Shown piece by piece: positions 22,684-30,394 of a stretch of DNA of 31,543 nt; the stretch's first letter is position 1, and the number at the start of each line of letters is the position of its first letter. The position numbers were made by a program, and so were the translations under genes. The stretch lies in the NCBI RefSeq assembly GCF_039928515.1, contig NZ_JBDSSZ010000075.1; one strand, 5' to 3'. The notes under the pieces were generated by a model, which saw only the letters and a list, made by a program, of their open reading frames with translations, did not search any database and was not told the DNA's origin. The stretch is from Capsulimonas sp039928515. GTDB taxonomy: Bacteria; Armatimonadota; Armatimonadia; Armatimonadales; Capsulimonadaceae.

Positions 22684-23103
22684 AGAGGCCCGTCTAAATT
22701 TGACTACAATTGAATATCGACTGGCGAGGCCCACGATTGGGAAGCATATACGTAGCCCGGAATTCAAAAACTATGAAAGAGAAAACGTGAACATTCTCTT
22801 ATGGCGACGCATTCCGTTACAGTATTCTTGTTATACCATACGCGCCATGAGATCGCTCACTTTCCATCCTGTGAGACCCCGCATTGAATCGTATGGATTA
22901 CCCTCGCCATCGCTAGCACCTGGATTGGAGACACAAACAGCAAAAAGTTGCTGTTTTGCACCCTAAATATAAATTCGAAACGTTTACCTGGGGTCTTTTT
23001 GCGATTATTGACCGTTTCATGTCACAATAAGGGAGTGATTTCGGCTGGGACACAATCGCGCCCGCCGGGTCAAAACGATCAATCTCGAATTCGAAGGACT
23101 GCC
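22684..23103. other. 420-bp divergent intergenic region, AraR-like paralogue 2 / galT
   Basis: Two inverted repeats are visible: AAACAGCAA-aaag-TTGCTGTTT (22935-22956, 9-bp perfect arms) and AGAGAA/TTCTCT separated by ten bases (about 22777-22798). AAACGTTT (22978-22985) is a further short palindrome. The only promoter candidate for galT is weak: TTGCGA (22999-23004), 18 bases, CACAAT (23023-23028). No RNA gene or coding frame was recognised. These repeats are candidate operators for the AraR-like regulators. Confidence 0.45.
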
Positions 23104-24141
23104 ATGACGCTACGCACAGATATTCCTCATCGGCGGTTAAACGCTTTGACCGGCGAATGGGTCCTTGTCTCGCCCCACCGCACGCTGCGCCCCTGGCAGG
23201 GGAAGCAGGAAACAGCGGCGCGCGAGCAGCGTCCCTCGTACGATCCTAAATGCTACCTTTGCGCCGGTAACGAGCGCGCCGGCGGCGAGACGAACCCTGC
23301 CTACAAGGGCGCGTTTGTCTTCCAAAACGACTATGCGGCGCTGATGCCGCAGCCTCATGATCCCGACACAAGCACGGACACTCTGTTCCACACTCAGGCG
23401 GTTTCCGGCGAATGCCGCGTGATCTGCTTCTCGCCGCGCCATGACTGGACGCTGCCCGTGATGCCGGTGGACGCCATCCGGAGCGTCGTGGATGTCTGGG
23501 CGGCGCAGACCGAAGAGCTTGGCGCAAAATACCGATGGGTGCAGGTCTTTGAAAACAAGGGCGAGATCATGGGATGCTCCAATCCCCACCCGCACGGCCA
23601 AATTTGGGCGAGCGACTTTCTGCCCAATGAAGCCGCCATGGAAGACAAGACGCAGCGCGCGTATCGCCAAACGCACGAGGCGCCTTTGCTTGTGGACTAT
23701 CTCGACGGCGAGATCAAAGACGGATCGCGCATTGTCGCGCAGAACGACCACTGGGTCGCCCTGATCCCCTTCTGGGCCGTATGGCCCTATGAGACGCTGC
23801 TGCTGCCGCGCCGCCACGTGCTGCGTCTGCCGGACCTGACGGACGCCGAGCGAGATGGCCTCGCAGACATTCTGAAGCGGATGCTTTCCCGTTACGACAA
23901 TCTCTTTGAAGTCTCGTTCCCCTACTCCATGGGCTGGCACGGCGCGCCGACCGCCACCGAGGACGACCAATCGCACTGGCAGCTGCACGCGCACTTCTAC
24001 CCGCCGCTGCTGCGATCGGCGACCGTGAAGAAGTTCATGGTCGGCTACGAGATGCTGGCCGAAGCCCAGCGCGATCTGACCGCCGAGCAGGCCGCGCAAA
24101 CGCTGGCCGCTCTGCCCGACCGGCACTATACGGAGCGCTAA
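23104..24141 (+). CDS. galT: UDP-glucose--hexose-1-phosphate uridylyltransferase
   Basis: 345 residues from the ATG at 23104, with AAGGA six bases upstream. Histidine-triad enzyme of the Leloir pathway: exchanges UMP between UDP-glucose and galactose-1-phosphate in the cytoplasm. YDPKCYLCAGNERA (46-59) has the zinc-binding C50-x-x-C53, and GCSNPHPHGQIWAS (157-170) the active-site histidine triad with nucleophile H164. FSPRHDWTLPVM (109-120) and YPLL-like ends also fit GalT. galK and galE are not in the window. It may be controlled by the divergent AraR-like regulator, since plant galactans feed this pathway. A weak hairpin follows the stop. Confidence 0.93.
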   Translation: MTLRTDIPHRRLNALTGEWVLVSPHRTLRPWQGKQETAAREQRPSYDPKCYLCAGNERAGGETNPAYKGAFVFQNDYAALMPQPHDPDTSTDTLFHTQAVSGECRVICFSPRHDWTLPVMPVDAIRSVVDVWAAQTEELGAKYRWVQVFENKGEIMGCSNPHPHGQIWASDFLPNEAAMEDKTQRAYRQTHEAPLLVDYLDGEIKDGSRIVAQNDHWVALIPFWAVWPYETLLLPRRHVLRLPDLTDAERDGLADILKRMLSRYDNLFEVSFPYSMGWHGAPTATEDDQSHWQLHAHFYPPLLRSATVKKFMVGYEMLAEAQRDLTAEQAAQTLAALPDRHYTER

Positions 24142-24150
24142 GAACGCCCT

Positions 24151-24186
24151 AAAAAGGGACTTTGCAGGACAATTCCGCGAAGTCCC
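24151..24186. terminator. Possible terminator downstream of galT
   Basis: GGGACTT (24156-24162) pairs with AAGTCCC (24180-24186), loop 17. A T-run exists only in the minus direction (AAAAA at 24151-24155), although no leftward gene ends here, so its role for galT is uncertain. Confidence 0.3.
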
Positions 24187-24231
24187 CGCGTCCATGTCAC
24201 GATTGTTACGAACAAGTGTGCTTGTGTTCTA

Positions 24232-24261
24232 TGGACTCCTCCCACGCCTCAATGATATAAT
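24232..24261 (+). promoter_or_regulatory. Promoter of the GH127 gene
   Basis: TGGACT (24232-24237), 18 bases, perfect TATAAT (24256-24261). An ACAAG/CTTGT inverted repeat (24212-24225) lies just upstream of the -35, a suitable place for an activator such as the nearby AraC-type protein. Transcription would start at about 24268. Confidence 0.6.
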
Positions 24262-24360
24262 TTTCAGGTGACGAACGCCCCAAAACAGGCATTCGTCCCG
24301 TCGCCACCGTCGCAGCTTAATCCGACCAGAACTACCGGCGACGCGCAAAGGAGTTATTCA

Positions 24361-26838
24361 TTGAAGCGTAGGGATTTTCTCAAATTGGGCCTGGCCACCG
24401 CCGGCGGCGCGGCGCTCGCCGGATATAGTTCGAAGGACACTCAGTCCGCCACGAACGGCGTGAAGAGCGTCGCGGTCGCGGGCACCGATCAGGCCGGCGG
24501 CTTCTACACGCCGAACCGCGCCCCCCTTGCCCCATCCGTGTTTCTGAAACTTCCCGTGGGCGCCGTGAAGCCCAGGGGATGGCTGCGCCATCAGCTCGAT
24601 CTGGAAGTCAACGGCGTTTGCGGCCGTTACCCCGAAGTCTCCGATTTCCTAAAATATGAAGGCAACGGCTGGGTAGATCCCAATGCGGATGACGGATGGG
24701 AAGAAGTGACATACTGGCTGCGTGGACTGGCCGATCTCGGCTATGTGACTGGCGACGCTCGTGTGACAGCCCTCGCCAACAAGTGGATCACGGGCATGAT
24801 CGCAAGCCAGCAGCCCGACGGGTGGTTCGGCCCACGCCGCGCCCGCACCGGTCTGGACGGCGATCCGGACTTCTGGCCGCATATGCCCGCGCTCTATGCG
24901 ATCCGGTCGTATCACGAAGTGACCGGCGATCCCAAAGTCATCCCATTTCTGACGAAGTTCTTCCAGTTCCAAAGCAAACAGCGCCCCGAAACATTCGGCA
25001 AAAGCTGGGCCGGAGTGCGCTGGGGCGATAACATCGACAGCATCTACTGGCTCTACAATCGCACCGGCGACGCCTTCCTGATCGATCTGGTCAAGATGAT
25101 CCACGAGCGTTCGGCGGATTGGACAAATACCATCGCCAGCCTGCACAACGTTAACTTCGCGCAGGGCTTCCGCGAGCCGGCCCAATACGGCGTCATTGCC
25201 CAAGACGGCAAGTTTCTCAGCGCCACCAAGCAGCGCTATGCTGAAGTCATGGGTGAGTTCGGCCAGATGGCCGGCGGCGGCTTCGCCGGCGACGAAAACG
25301 CGCGCCATGGCTACGGCGATCCGCGCCAGGGCTTCGAAACCTGCGGCATCGCCGAGTACATGCTGAGCTTCCAGATATTGACCCGGCAGACCGGCGAGCC
25401 AATCTGGATGGACCGCTGCGAGGAGTTGGCGTTCAATATGCTGCCGGCTTCGTACGATCCCGAGCAGAAGTCGCTGCACTATATCACCACAATGAACTGC
25501 GTGCAGATCGACAACGACAACAAAACACATCAGCAGTACCAGAACAACTTCGCCATGCTCGCCTTCCAGCCGGGCGTGCACAACTATCGCTGCTGCCCAC
25601 ACAACTACGGCATGGCGTGGCCGTATTACGCGGAGAACCTCTGGCATGCGACCGCAGACAAGGGCCTCGCCGCCAACCTGTACGCGGCGTCCGACGTGAC
25701 GGCGAAGGTCGGCGATGGAACCTCGATCACAATCGCGCAGACGACCGAGTATCCCTTCGGCGACACGATCCATCTGGCGATCAAGTCTCCCAAGACCGTC
25801 TCGTTCCCGCTCTACCTGCGCATTCCGCGCTGGTGCTCGAACGCGACTGTTCGAGTGAACGGCAAGCCGCTCGCCGCCAAGGCCGCTCCCAATTCCTACC
25901 TGATCGTCGACCGCGAATGGAAAAACAACGACACGGTGGCGCTGCATCTGCCGATGAAAGTCAGTGTACGCACCTGGACCAAGAACAAGAACTCCGTCTC
26001 CGTCGATCGCGGCCCAATCACCTACTCGCTGGCCATCGGCGAGCAGTGGGAAAAGTACGCCGGAACCGATCAGTGGCCGGAATACTCCGTCCTGCCGCAA
26101 ACGCCGTGGAACTATGGTCTCGTTCTGGACAAATCCAATCCAGCGCATTCCTTCGATGTGGCCCAGAAAGGCGGCCCCGTCGCCGCGAACCCATTCACAC
26201 ACGAAACATCGCCCATCCATCTGCGGGTCAAGGCGAAGAAGATCCCAAACTGGATCGCGGACTCGGAAAAGGTCGTCACTCCGCTGCAAATGAGCCCGGT
26301 CAAATCTGAGGAGCCAACCGAGACGGTGACACTGATCCCCATGGCCGCCGCGCGCCTGCGGATCACGTCCTTCCCAACCATCGGCGGCGGCGCGGACGCC
26401 CATGAATGGCTCACCCCTGTCCTCCCCGATACGATCGCCTCCGCATCGCACGTCAACGACAGCCTCGACGCGCTGAGCGACAACATGGAGCCGAAGCAGT
26501 CCTATGACATGGGCGTTCCGCGCTTTACCTGGTGGGACCACACCGGAACCCAGGAGTGGGCGCAGTACGATTTCAGAAAGCCGAAGACGATCTCCACCGC
26601 CTCGGCCTACTGGTTCGACGACACCGGCCATGGCGAGTGCCGCGTTCCCAAATCCTGGCGCCTGCTCTACAAGGACGGCGCAAGCTGGAAACCCGTCACC
26701 GGCGCCTCCGCTTATGGAGTCGCGCCCGACAAATACAATACGGTCACATTCACCCCTATCACGACCAGCGCCCTGCGCCTCGAAGTCCAACTTCAAGACA
26801 AAGTCTCCGGCGGGCTTCTAGAATGGAAGGTGGGATAA
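24361..26838 (+). CDS. Tat-exported GH127 beta-L-arabinofuranosidase-like enzyme
   Basis: 825 residues from a TTG at 24361, chosen because AAGGAG lies seven bases upstream and the protein then begins with a canonical Tat signal (KRRDFLKLGLATAGGAALAG, 2-21). A GTG at 24268 would coincide with the predicted transcription start. The catalytic (alpha/alpha)6 domain has FETC (E326 and C328) and RCCPHN (C411, C412), matching the zinc ligands and nucleophilic cysteine of the characterised GH127 enzyme HypBA1 (E338, C340, C417, C418). Two beta domains follow, and the end (about 680-825, EWAQYDFRKPKTISTASAYW, SWRLLYKDGASWKPV) resembles an F5/8-type carbohydrate-binding module. It should release L-arabinose from plant or hydroxyproline-linked arabinans in the periplasm. 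A divergent-type AraC regulator gene is downstream, convergent. Confidence 0.88.
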   Translation: MKRRDFLKLGLATAGGAALAGYSSKDTQSATNGVKSVAVAGTDQAGGFYTPNRAPLAPSVFLKLPVGAVKPRGWLRHQLDLEVNGVCGRYPEVSDFLKYEGNGWVDPNADDGWEEVTYWLRGLADLGYVTGDARVTALANKWITGMIASQQPDGWFGPRRARTGLDGDPDFWPHMPALYAIRSYHEVTGDPKVIPFLTKFFQFQSKQRPETFGKSWAGVRWGDNIDSIYWLYNRTGDAFLIDLVKMIHERSADWTNTIASLHNVNFAQGFREPAQYGVIAQDGKFLSATKQRYAEVMGEFGQMAGGGFAGDENARHGYGDPRQGFETCGIAEYMLSFQILTRQTGEPIWMDRCEELAFNMLPASYDPEQKSLHYITTMNCVQIDNDNKTHQQYQNNFAMLAFQPGVHNYRCCPHNYGMAWPYYAENLWHATADKGLAANLYAASDVTAKVGDGTSITIAQTTEYPFGDTIHLAIKSPKTVSFPLYLRIPRWCSNATVRVNGKPLAAKAAPNSYLIVDREWKNNDTVALHLPMKVSVRTWTKNKNSVSVDRGPITYSLAIGEQWEKYAGTDQWPEYSVLPQTPWNYGLVLDKSNPAHSFDVAQKGGPVAANPFTHETSPIHLRVKAKKIPNWIADSEKVVTPLQMSPVKSEEPTETVTLIPMAAARLRITSFPTIGGGADAHEWLTPVLPDTIASASHVNDSLDALSDNMEPKQSYDMGVPRFTWWDHTGTQEWAQYDFRKPKTISTASAYWFDDTGHGECRVPKSWRLLYKDGASWKPVTGASAYGVAPDKYNTVTFTPITTSALRLEVQLQDKVSGGLLEWKVG

Positions 26839-26854
26839 GAGGGGACTGCAGCCG

Positions 26855-26915
26855 AAAAATAAAACCGCCGGCGATTGCGCGTTCACAATCGAACGTTCAA
26901 TCGCCGGCGTTTCTG
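26855..26915. terminator. Bidirectional terminator between GH127 and AraC genes
   Basis: Perfect 12-bp stem: CGCCGGCGATTG (26866-26877) with CAATCGCCGGCG (26898-26909), 20-base loop. The plus strand continues GTTTCT-like T-rich sequence; the minus strand continues GTTTTATTTTTC, a good T-run. The AraC stop codon (26899-26897) lies inside the stem. Confidence 0.85.
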
Positions 26916-27709
26916 TGTGATATCTGCCGATAATCCCGGGGCGAGGATCCATTGCGCTGACGAAAGATGCGGCTGAAGTGCTCTGGACTGCTGAAGCCGC
27001 ACTCCTGCGCGATCGTATCCACGGTCGCCGAGTTTGTCTGGAGCAGGAACATCGCCTGCCGAATGCGGGAAGCGATCAAATCATCAATCGGGCTGACCCC
27101 ATAGAATCGGCTGTACAGAGCCGTGAAGCGCGACGTGCTGAGGTTCGCAAGCGCCGCCATCTCCGCAACTGTCCACCGTCGCGCGAGATCCGAATGCGCC
27201 GTAGCCCGGGCATTCCGGATTCCCTCCTGGAGTTCGTCCTGATACGGCGTGAGCGAAGTAATATGGCGCTTGAGGATGGTGCGTCCCAGCGACAAAAAGA
27301 ATTCCTCGGTCTTCGCGGCGACAGATTCCTCCCAATATGGCTCACGGTACAGCTGTTCGTGCCGGACCGACTGAAGAAACGGCGTAAGTTCTCCCAAAGA
27401 ACCGATGTGCATGACCGTGTTCTGTGGGATGTGATAGCGCTGGATCATGTCCTCCATGCCGTCTCCCAGGCAGTGCAGCCATGAGTGATCGATTCGATCC
27501 TCGGGACAGTGATAGTATTGTGGAAACTTCGGCGTGTACACGATTGTGGCGTTCGAACTGACCGTCTGGAGACCATCCTTGTCGCGGACGACGACCGGAC
27601 TGATAAAGTGCAGCAGAACATAATCTCCGCTTCCAAATGGCCGATCGATTTGGAAGTCCCGGTCATGCCGAACGCGGATCCCGCAATTCTTGATGGTGAT
27701 CGCCGCCAA
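26897..27709 (-). CDS. AraC-family transcriptional regulator
   Basis: 270 residues from a TTG at 27709. The frame is closed by TAG three codons earlier, and GAGGAG lies ten bases upstream, so TTG is the supported start. The N-terminal cupin-like sugar-sensing domain spans about 10-150 (RPFGSGDYVLLHFISPVVVR, TIVYTPKFPQYYHCPED, DHSWLHCLGD). The C-terminal double HTH (about 170-268) shows WTVAEMAALANLSTSRFTALYSRFYG and TVDTIAQECGFSSPEHFSRI-type motifs, ending GSSPRDYRQ. Such proteins typically activate carbohydrate genes. The convergent GH127 gene and the divergent operon at 27848 are candidate targets. It has its own consensus promoter. Confidence 0.85.
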   Translation of the reverse strand: MAAITIKNCGIRVRHDRDFQIDRPFGSGDYVLLHFISPVVVRDKDGLQTVSSNATIVYTPKFPQYYHCPEDRIDHSWLHCLGDGMEDMIQRYHIPQNTVMHIGSLGELTPFLQSVRHEQLYREPYWEESVAAKTEEFFLSLGRTILKRHITSLTPYQDELQEGIRNARATAHSDLARRWTVAEMAALANLSTSRFTALYSRFYGVSPIDDLIASRIRQAMFLLQTNSATVDTIAQECGFSSPEHFSRIFRQRNGSSPRDYRQISHRNAGD

Positions 27710-27763
27710 ATTTGCCTAACTCCTCGAACCTTTCCATTTCAATGGTTCATAATTCGCCATCAC

Positions 27764-27792
27764 AATATACAATGAGGCGTACCCCATGTCAA
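27764..27792 (-). promoter_or_regulatory. Consensus promoter of the AraC gene
   Basis: Leftward TTGACA (27792-27787), 17 bases, TATATT (27769-27764). It is back-to-back with the rightward promoter that starts at 27801. Confidence 0.75.
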
Positions 27793-27800
27793 TCGCCACG

Positions 27801-27829
27801 TTGACAATGCGTGCGGGAAATGCTAGAAT
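27801..27829 (+). promoter_or_regulatory. Consensus promoter of the four-gene operon
   Basis: TTGACA (27801-27806), 17 bases, TAGAAT (27824-27829). The predicted start is about 12 bases before the ATG at 27848, so the leader is very short. Only eight bases separate its -35 from the divergent AraC -35. Confidence 0.8.
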
Positions 27830-27847
27830 CCCGTTGAGAAATTTCCT

Positions 27848-28441
27848 ATGCCCGCTCCCACAAAACCCAACACAAAACGCCCCGCCGACCAGCCGATCAT
27901 CAACGAACAAGCGGACCGATTGCTCGGACGAATCATTCTGCGCTACGGCATTGCGGTATTCGCCCTGCTGTTTCTGACACCGTTGCTGATGGCGCAGTTC
28001 AACAATGAGCACAGTCCCTACTGGAAGTGGCACAAAGTCATCGATTTCGTGTCGATGCTGCCGGTGTTCGCTTTCTTTTTTCTGGGAGTGAGCAAGCTCT
28101 TCGGCGCGCGGCTCAAGATGGGCCGCGATTTCGTGGAGCGCGGCGCCTGGCGCGAAGCCGTCGCGGCGCTCGATCCATTCGAAGGAGCGACTCAGCGATT
28201 TTTGGACAGCACGGGCGAGGCGCATTATTTACTGTCGAAAGCCTACGCCGGCGCCGGCGATAAAGCAAAGGCCGAGCGGACGCGGCAGTTCGTGCTCAAG
28301 AACCGCCCTGGCCCCTGGGCCGATAAGCTGCGCGATCCCGCGCCGATCTCCATCGGCGCGCTGAAGACGGCGACGCGGCAGGAAAAGCCGATGGAAAAGA
28401 GCGTGAGCGGCGTGAAAGGCAAACGGAAACGCCGTTTTTAG
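27848..28441 (+). CDS. Two-pass membrane protein with a TPR-like C-terminal part
   Basis: 197 residues. A lysine/proline-rich start is followed by two hydrophobic segments at about 34-49 (YGIAVFALLFLTPLLM) and 65-84 (VIDFVSMLPVFAFFFLGVSK). The rest is helical, with a TPR-like pair (FVERGAWREAVAALDPF, about 97-113; AHYLLSKAYAGAGDKAKAER, about 124-143), and a basic C-terminal tail (KGKRKRRF). I do not recognise the family; TPR-like units bind partner proteins. It is the first of four closely spaced genes. Predicted topology has both ends in the cytoplasm. Confidence 0.7.
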   Translation: MPAPTKPNTKRPADQPIINEQADRLLGRIILRYGIAVFALLFLTPLLMAQFNNEHSPYWKWHKVIDFVSMLPVFAFFFLGVSKLFGARLKMGRDFVERGAWREAVAALDPFEGATQRFLDSTGEAHYLLSKAYAGAGDKAKAERTRQFVLKNRPGPWADKLRDPAPISIGALKTATRQEKPMEKSVSGVKGKRKRRF

Positions 28442-28456
28442 GTGTACAATATTCCC

Positions 28457-28777
28457 ATGGATATCACGGAACGATATACGACGCGCGGCGGCAAGCAGTA
28501 CCTGATCCGCCTATCTTACAATGAGCGGATCAAGGATACCGACGGGATCACCAGCTTTATCAAGAATCTGGAAGTGTTGGACTCGGACACCAATGAGTCC
28601 ATCTCCGTGCCGGTAAACTCCTCCCGTTTCTCGACTTACGAGCGCTTCAAGACCTTTGGCGGCTACACGACGATCAACTACTTTGGCGTACGCGACACGG
28701 CCATCGAAGCCCTGCGCCTGAAGGTGCTGACGCGGGTCGAAGACCACCTGGAAAATCTGACGCCTGCTTATGTCTAG
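28457..28777 (+). CDS. Uncharacterised 106-aa protein
   Basis: 106 residues from the ATG at 28457; an in-frame GTG at 28442, directly after the previous stop, is the alternative, and neither has a clear ribosome site. Soluble, mixed alpha/beta, rich in Tyr, Thr and charged residues: MDITERYTTRGGKQYLIRLS (1-20), then KNLEVLDSDTNESISVPV, RFSTYERFKTFGGYTTINYFG and a helical end. No cysteine, no signal. Function unknown; the order of strands suggests a small beta sandwich, but that is a guess. It lies 15 bp after the upstream gene and overlaps the next by eight bases, so co-translation is likely. Confidence 0.65.
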   Translation: MDITERYTTRGGKQYLIRLSYNERIKDTDGITSFIKNLEVLDSDTNESISVPVNSSRFSTYERFKTFGGYTTINYFGVRDTAIEALRLKVLTRVEDHLENLTPAYV

Positions 28778-29123
28778 CCAGCCCACAGACCCGTCGTTCA
28801 TCGAACAGACGATCACCTTAGGACAGACGCTCAAGGACTTCGCTGATCGCGATCCGAGCGGCGTTCCCTCCAGCACCGCCGCCCTCGTCTTCGCGGAGTG
28901 GCTCACGATCGCCGGCCCGCTCAGCCGAAAGCCTCTGTACTTTAACGATGTCGCGGCGAATTACGTCGTTCAGGACAATTCCAACCGGAATTTGTTTGAT
29001 CTGTTCGAACTCTTAGGAACCCATATCATTATTGAAGAGGAAGAGCTGGAGGAAGAGGATCTCGGTCCGCGCACCTTCATCGGCCTTCCCATGATCGGCG
29101 GGAGCGGCGACAAGTCCTCCTGA
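28770..29123 (+). CDS. Uncharacterised acidic 117-aa protein
   Basis: 117 residues from the ATG at 28770, overlapping the previous gene by eight bases. Soluble, strongly acidic near the C-terminus (IIIEEEELEEEDLGPRTFIG, about 87-106). The middle (STAALVFAEWLTIAGPLSRK, about 34-53) is helical and LYFNDVAANYVVQDNSNRNLFDLFELLG follows. I do not recognise the family. The acidic patch could interact with the basic tail of the first operon protein, which is speculation. Seven bases separate it from the PerM-like gene. Confidence 0.65.
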   Translation: MSSQPTDPSFIEQTITLGQTLKDFADRDPSGVPSSTAALVFAEWLTIAGPLSRKPLYFNDVAANYVVQDNSNRNLFDLFELLGTHIIIEEEELEEEDLGPRTFIGLPMIGGSGDKSS

Positions 29124-29130
29124 GAATGGC

Positions 29131-30381
29131 TTGCTCGCTTTGCTTCCCCCCATCCCATCGTTCGATCAGAGAAAAGTCGTTTCCCTCTTCACGATTCTTG
29201 CCTATCTGGGCGCCATCGCCGTCGTCCTCTGGCTGCTCTTCGCCCTGCGCGCCCTGATCCCCCCCTTCCTGGTGGCGACCATCTTCGCTATGACTCTGAT
29301 TCCCGAAGTAGACCGCATGGAGCGGCGCGGATACCGCCGGGGCCTGGCGATCGCGATCATCTACATCCTGTTTCTGGGCGTGTGCGCGCTGATTGTCCGA
29401 AGCTTAAATCAGCTCGCCAGCGGGCAGATGTCCCAGCTGATCAACCTGCTGCCCAAGGAAGTCCTTCACGGGAATCCTCAGGAAGTCGCGGCGTACGTCT
29501 CCCAGGTGATGAAACACCACCATGTGCCGGAAGTCCTGCGCAACCCGGTGGTCGATCAGGCGAAGCATCTCCCCGAACTCCTTGGCAAGGGGATGACCTG
29601 GATGCGCGACAATCTGCCCGCATGGGCGGAGAATCTGGTCTGGGTCGTGATCGTGCCGATCATGACCTTCTTTCTGCTGCTGGATTTCCATAAGATCCTG
29701 GGCAAACTGCTGATCCTGGCGCCGCGCGAGCGGCGTGACGATATTCTGACCATCGTCACGGAAGTGATCGCCGTGTTCGGCAACTATGTGCGCGGCATGA
29801 TGCTGGTGATGCTGCTGGACATTACCATCATCTATATCGTGCTCCGAGTGGCCGGGCTCACGGATTACGCGCTTTCCCTCGCAGTCACCGCCGGCATTCT
29901 CTATACGATTCCCTACTTCGGCGCGTTCGTTTCCACACTGATGATCGGCGGCGTCGCACTGATCGCGCATGGGCCCACTTCCGCGCTGATCGTCACCGCC
30001 GTGATGATCCTGATCCATCAGGTGGTCTTCGACAATATCGTCGCCCCCCGCATCATCGGCGGCAGCGTCAACCTGCACCCACTGCTGACACTGGGGGCGC
30101 TGATGGCGGGCGGCACGCTGATGGGCATCCCCGGCACGCTGCTCGCAGTCCCGATCGCCGCCGCGCTCCAGGTCGTGCTGGTGCATATCTTCCCACAGCT
30201 CAAAACCGACGTCGTCTCCATCCGGCGCGCGGAGCGGGTCGTCAAGGCGTCCATCTCCACGGAGACCGAGCAGAACAAGCCCGAATCGCGAAAAAGCAGC
30301 GACGGCCCCGCCATGGTTCAGGAAGAAAAAGACGCGAAAAGCGAAGCACAGGAACCTCCTTCGATTTTGCCTCAGACTTAA
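29131..30381 (+). CDS. AI-2E/PerM-family membrane protein
   Basis: 416 residues from a TTG at 29131, seven bases after the previous stop; other TTG codons just downstream are possible. Eight or so hydrophobic segments in the AI-2E transporter (PerM/YhhQ-like, formerly UPF0118) layout: two near the start (ILAYLGAIAVVLWLLFALRA; LVATIFAMTLIPEVDRMERR), one at about 71-89, then a soluble loop (QLASGQMSQLINLLPKEVLH), and a cluster near 175-340 (VIVPIMTFFLLLDFHKIL, YTIPYFGAFVSTLMIGGVAL, GTLMGIPGTLLAVPIAAALQ). The family motif PYFGAFVS and VVFDNIVAPRIIGGSVNLHP are present. Proposed roles include exporting small molecules or ion transport; substrate here is unknown. A hydrophilic charged tail (about 365-416) is longer than usual. 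Confidence 0.82.
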   Translation: MLALLPPIPSFDQRKVVSLFTILAYLGAIAVVLWLLFALRALIPPFLVATIFAMTLIPEVDRMERRGYRRGLAIAIIYILFLGVCALIVRSLNQLASGQMSQLINLLPKEVLHGNPQEVAAYVSQVMKHHHVPEVLRNPVVDQAKHLPELLGKGMTWMRDNLPAWAENLVWVVIVPIMTFFLLLDFHKILGKLLILAPRERRDDILTIVTEVIAVFGNYVRGMMLVMLLDITIIYIVLRVAGLTDYALSLAVTAGILYTIPYFGAFVSTLMIGGVALIAHGPTSALIVTAVMILIHQVVFDNIVAPRIIGGSVNLHPLLTLGALMAGGTLMGIPGTLLAVPIAAALQVVLVHIFPQLKTDVVSIRRAERVVKASISTETEQNKPESRKSSDGPAMVQEEKDAKSEAQEPPSILPQT

Positions 30382-30394
30382 ACCGCGCTCTAAC

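Noticed and set aside
24151..24186. A firm terminator for galT
   Set aside because: The stem is short with a 17-base loop, and the T-run is on the wrong strand; kept only as a low-confidence feature.
23137..24195. 352-aa open frame antisense to galT
   Set aside because: galT is clearly real (HPHPHGQ, CxxC); the antisense protein has no recognisable features.
24649..26796. 715-aa open frame antisense to the GH127 gene
   Set aside because: The opposite strand encodes a GH127 enzyme with conserved catalytic residues; the long antisense frame is a by-product of GC-rich codon use.
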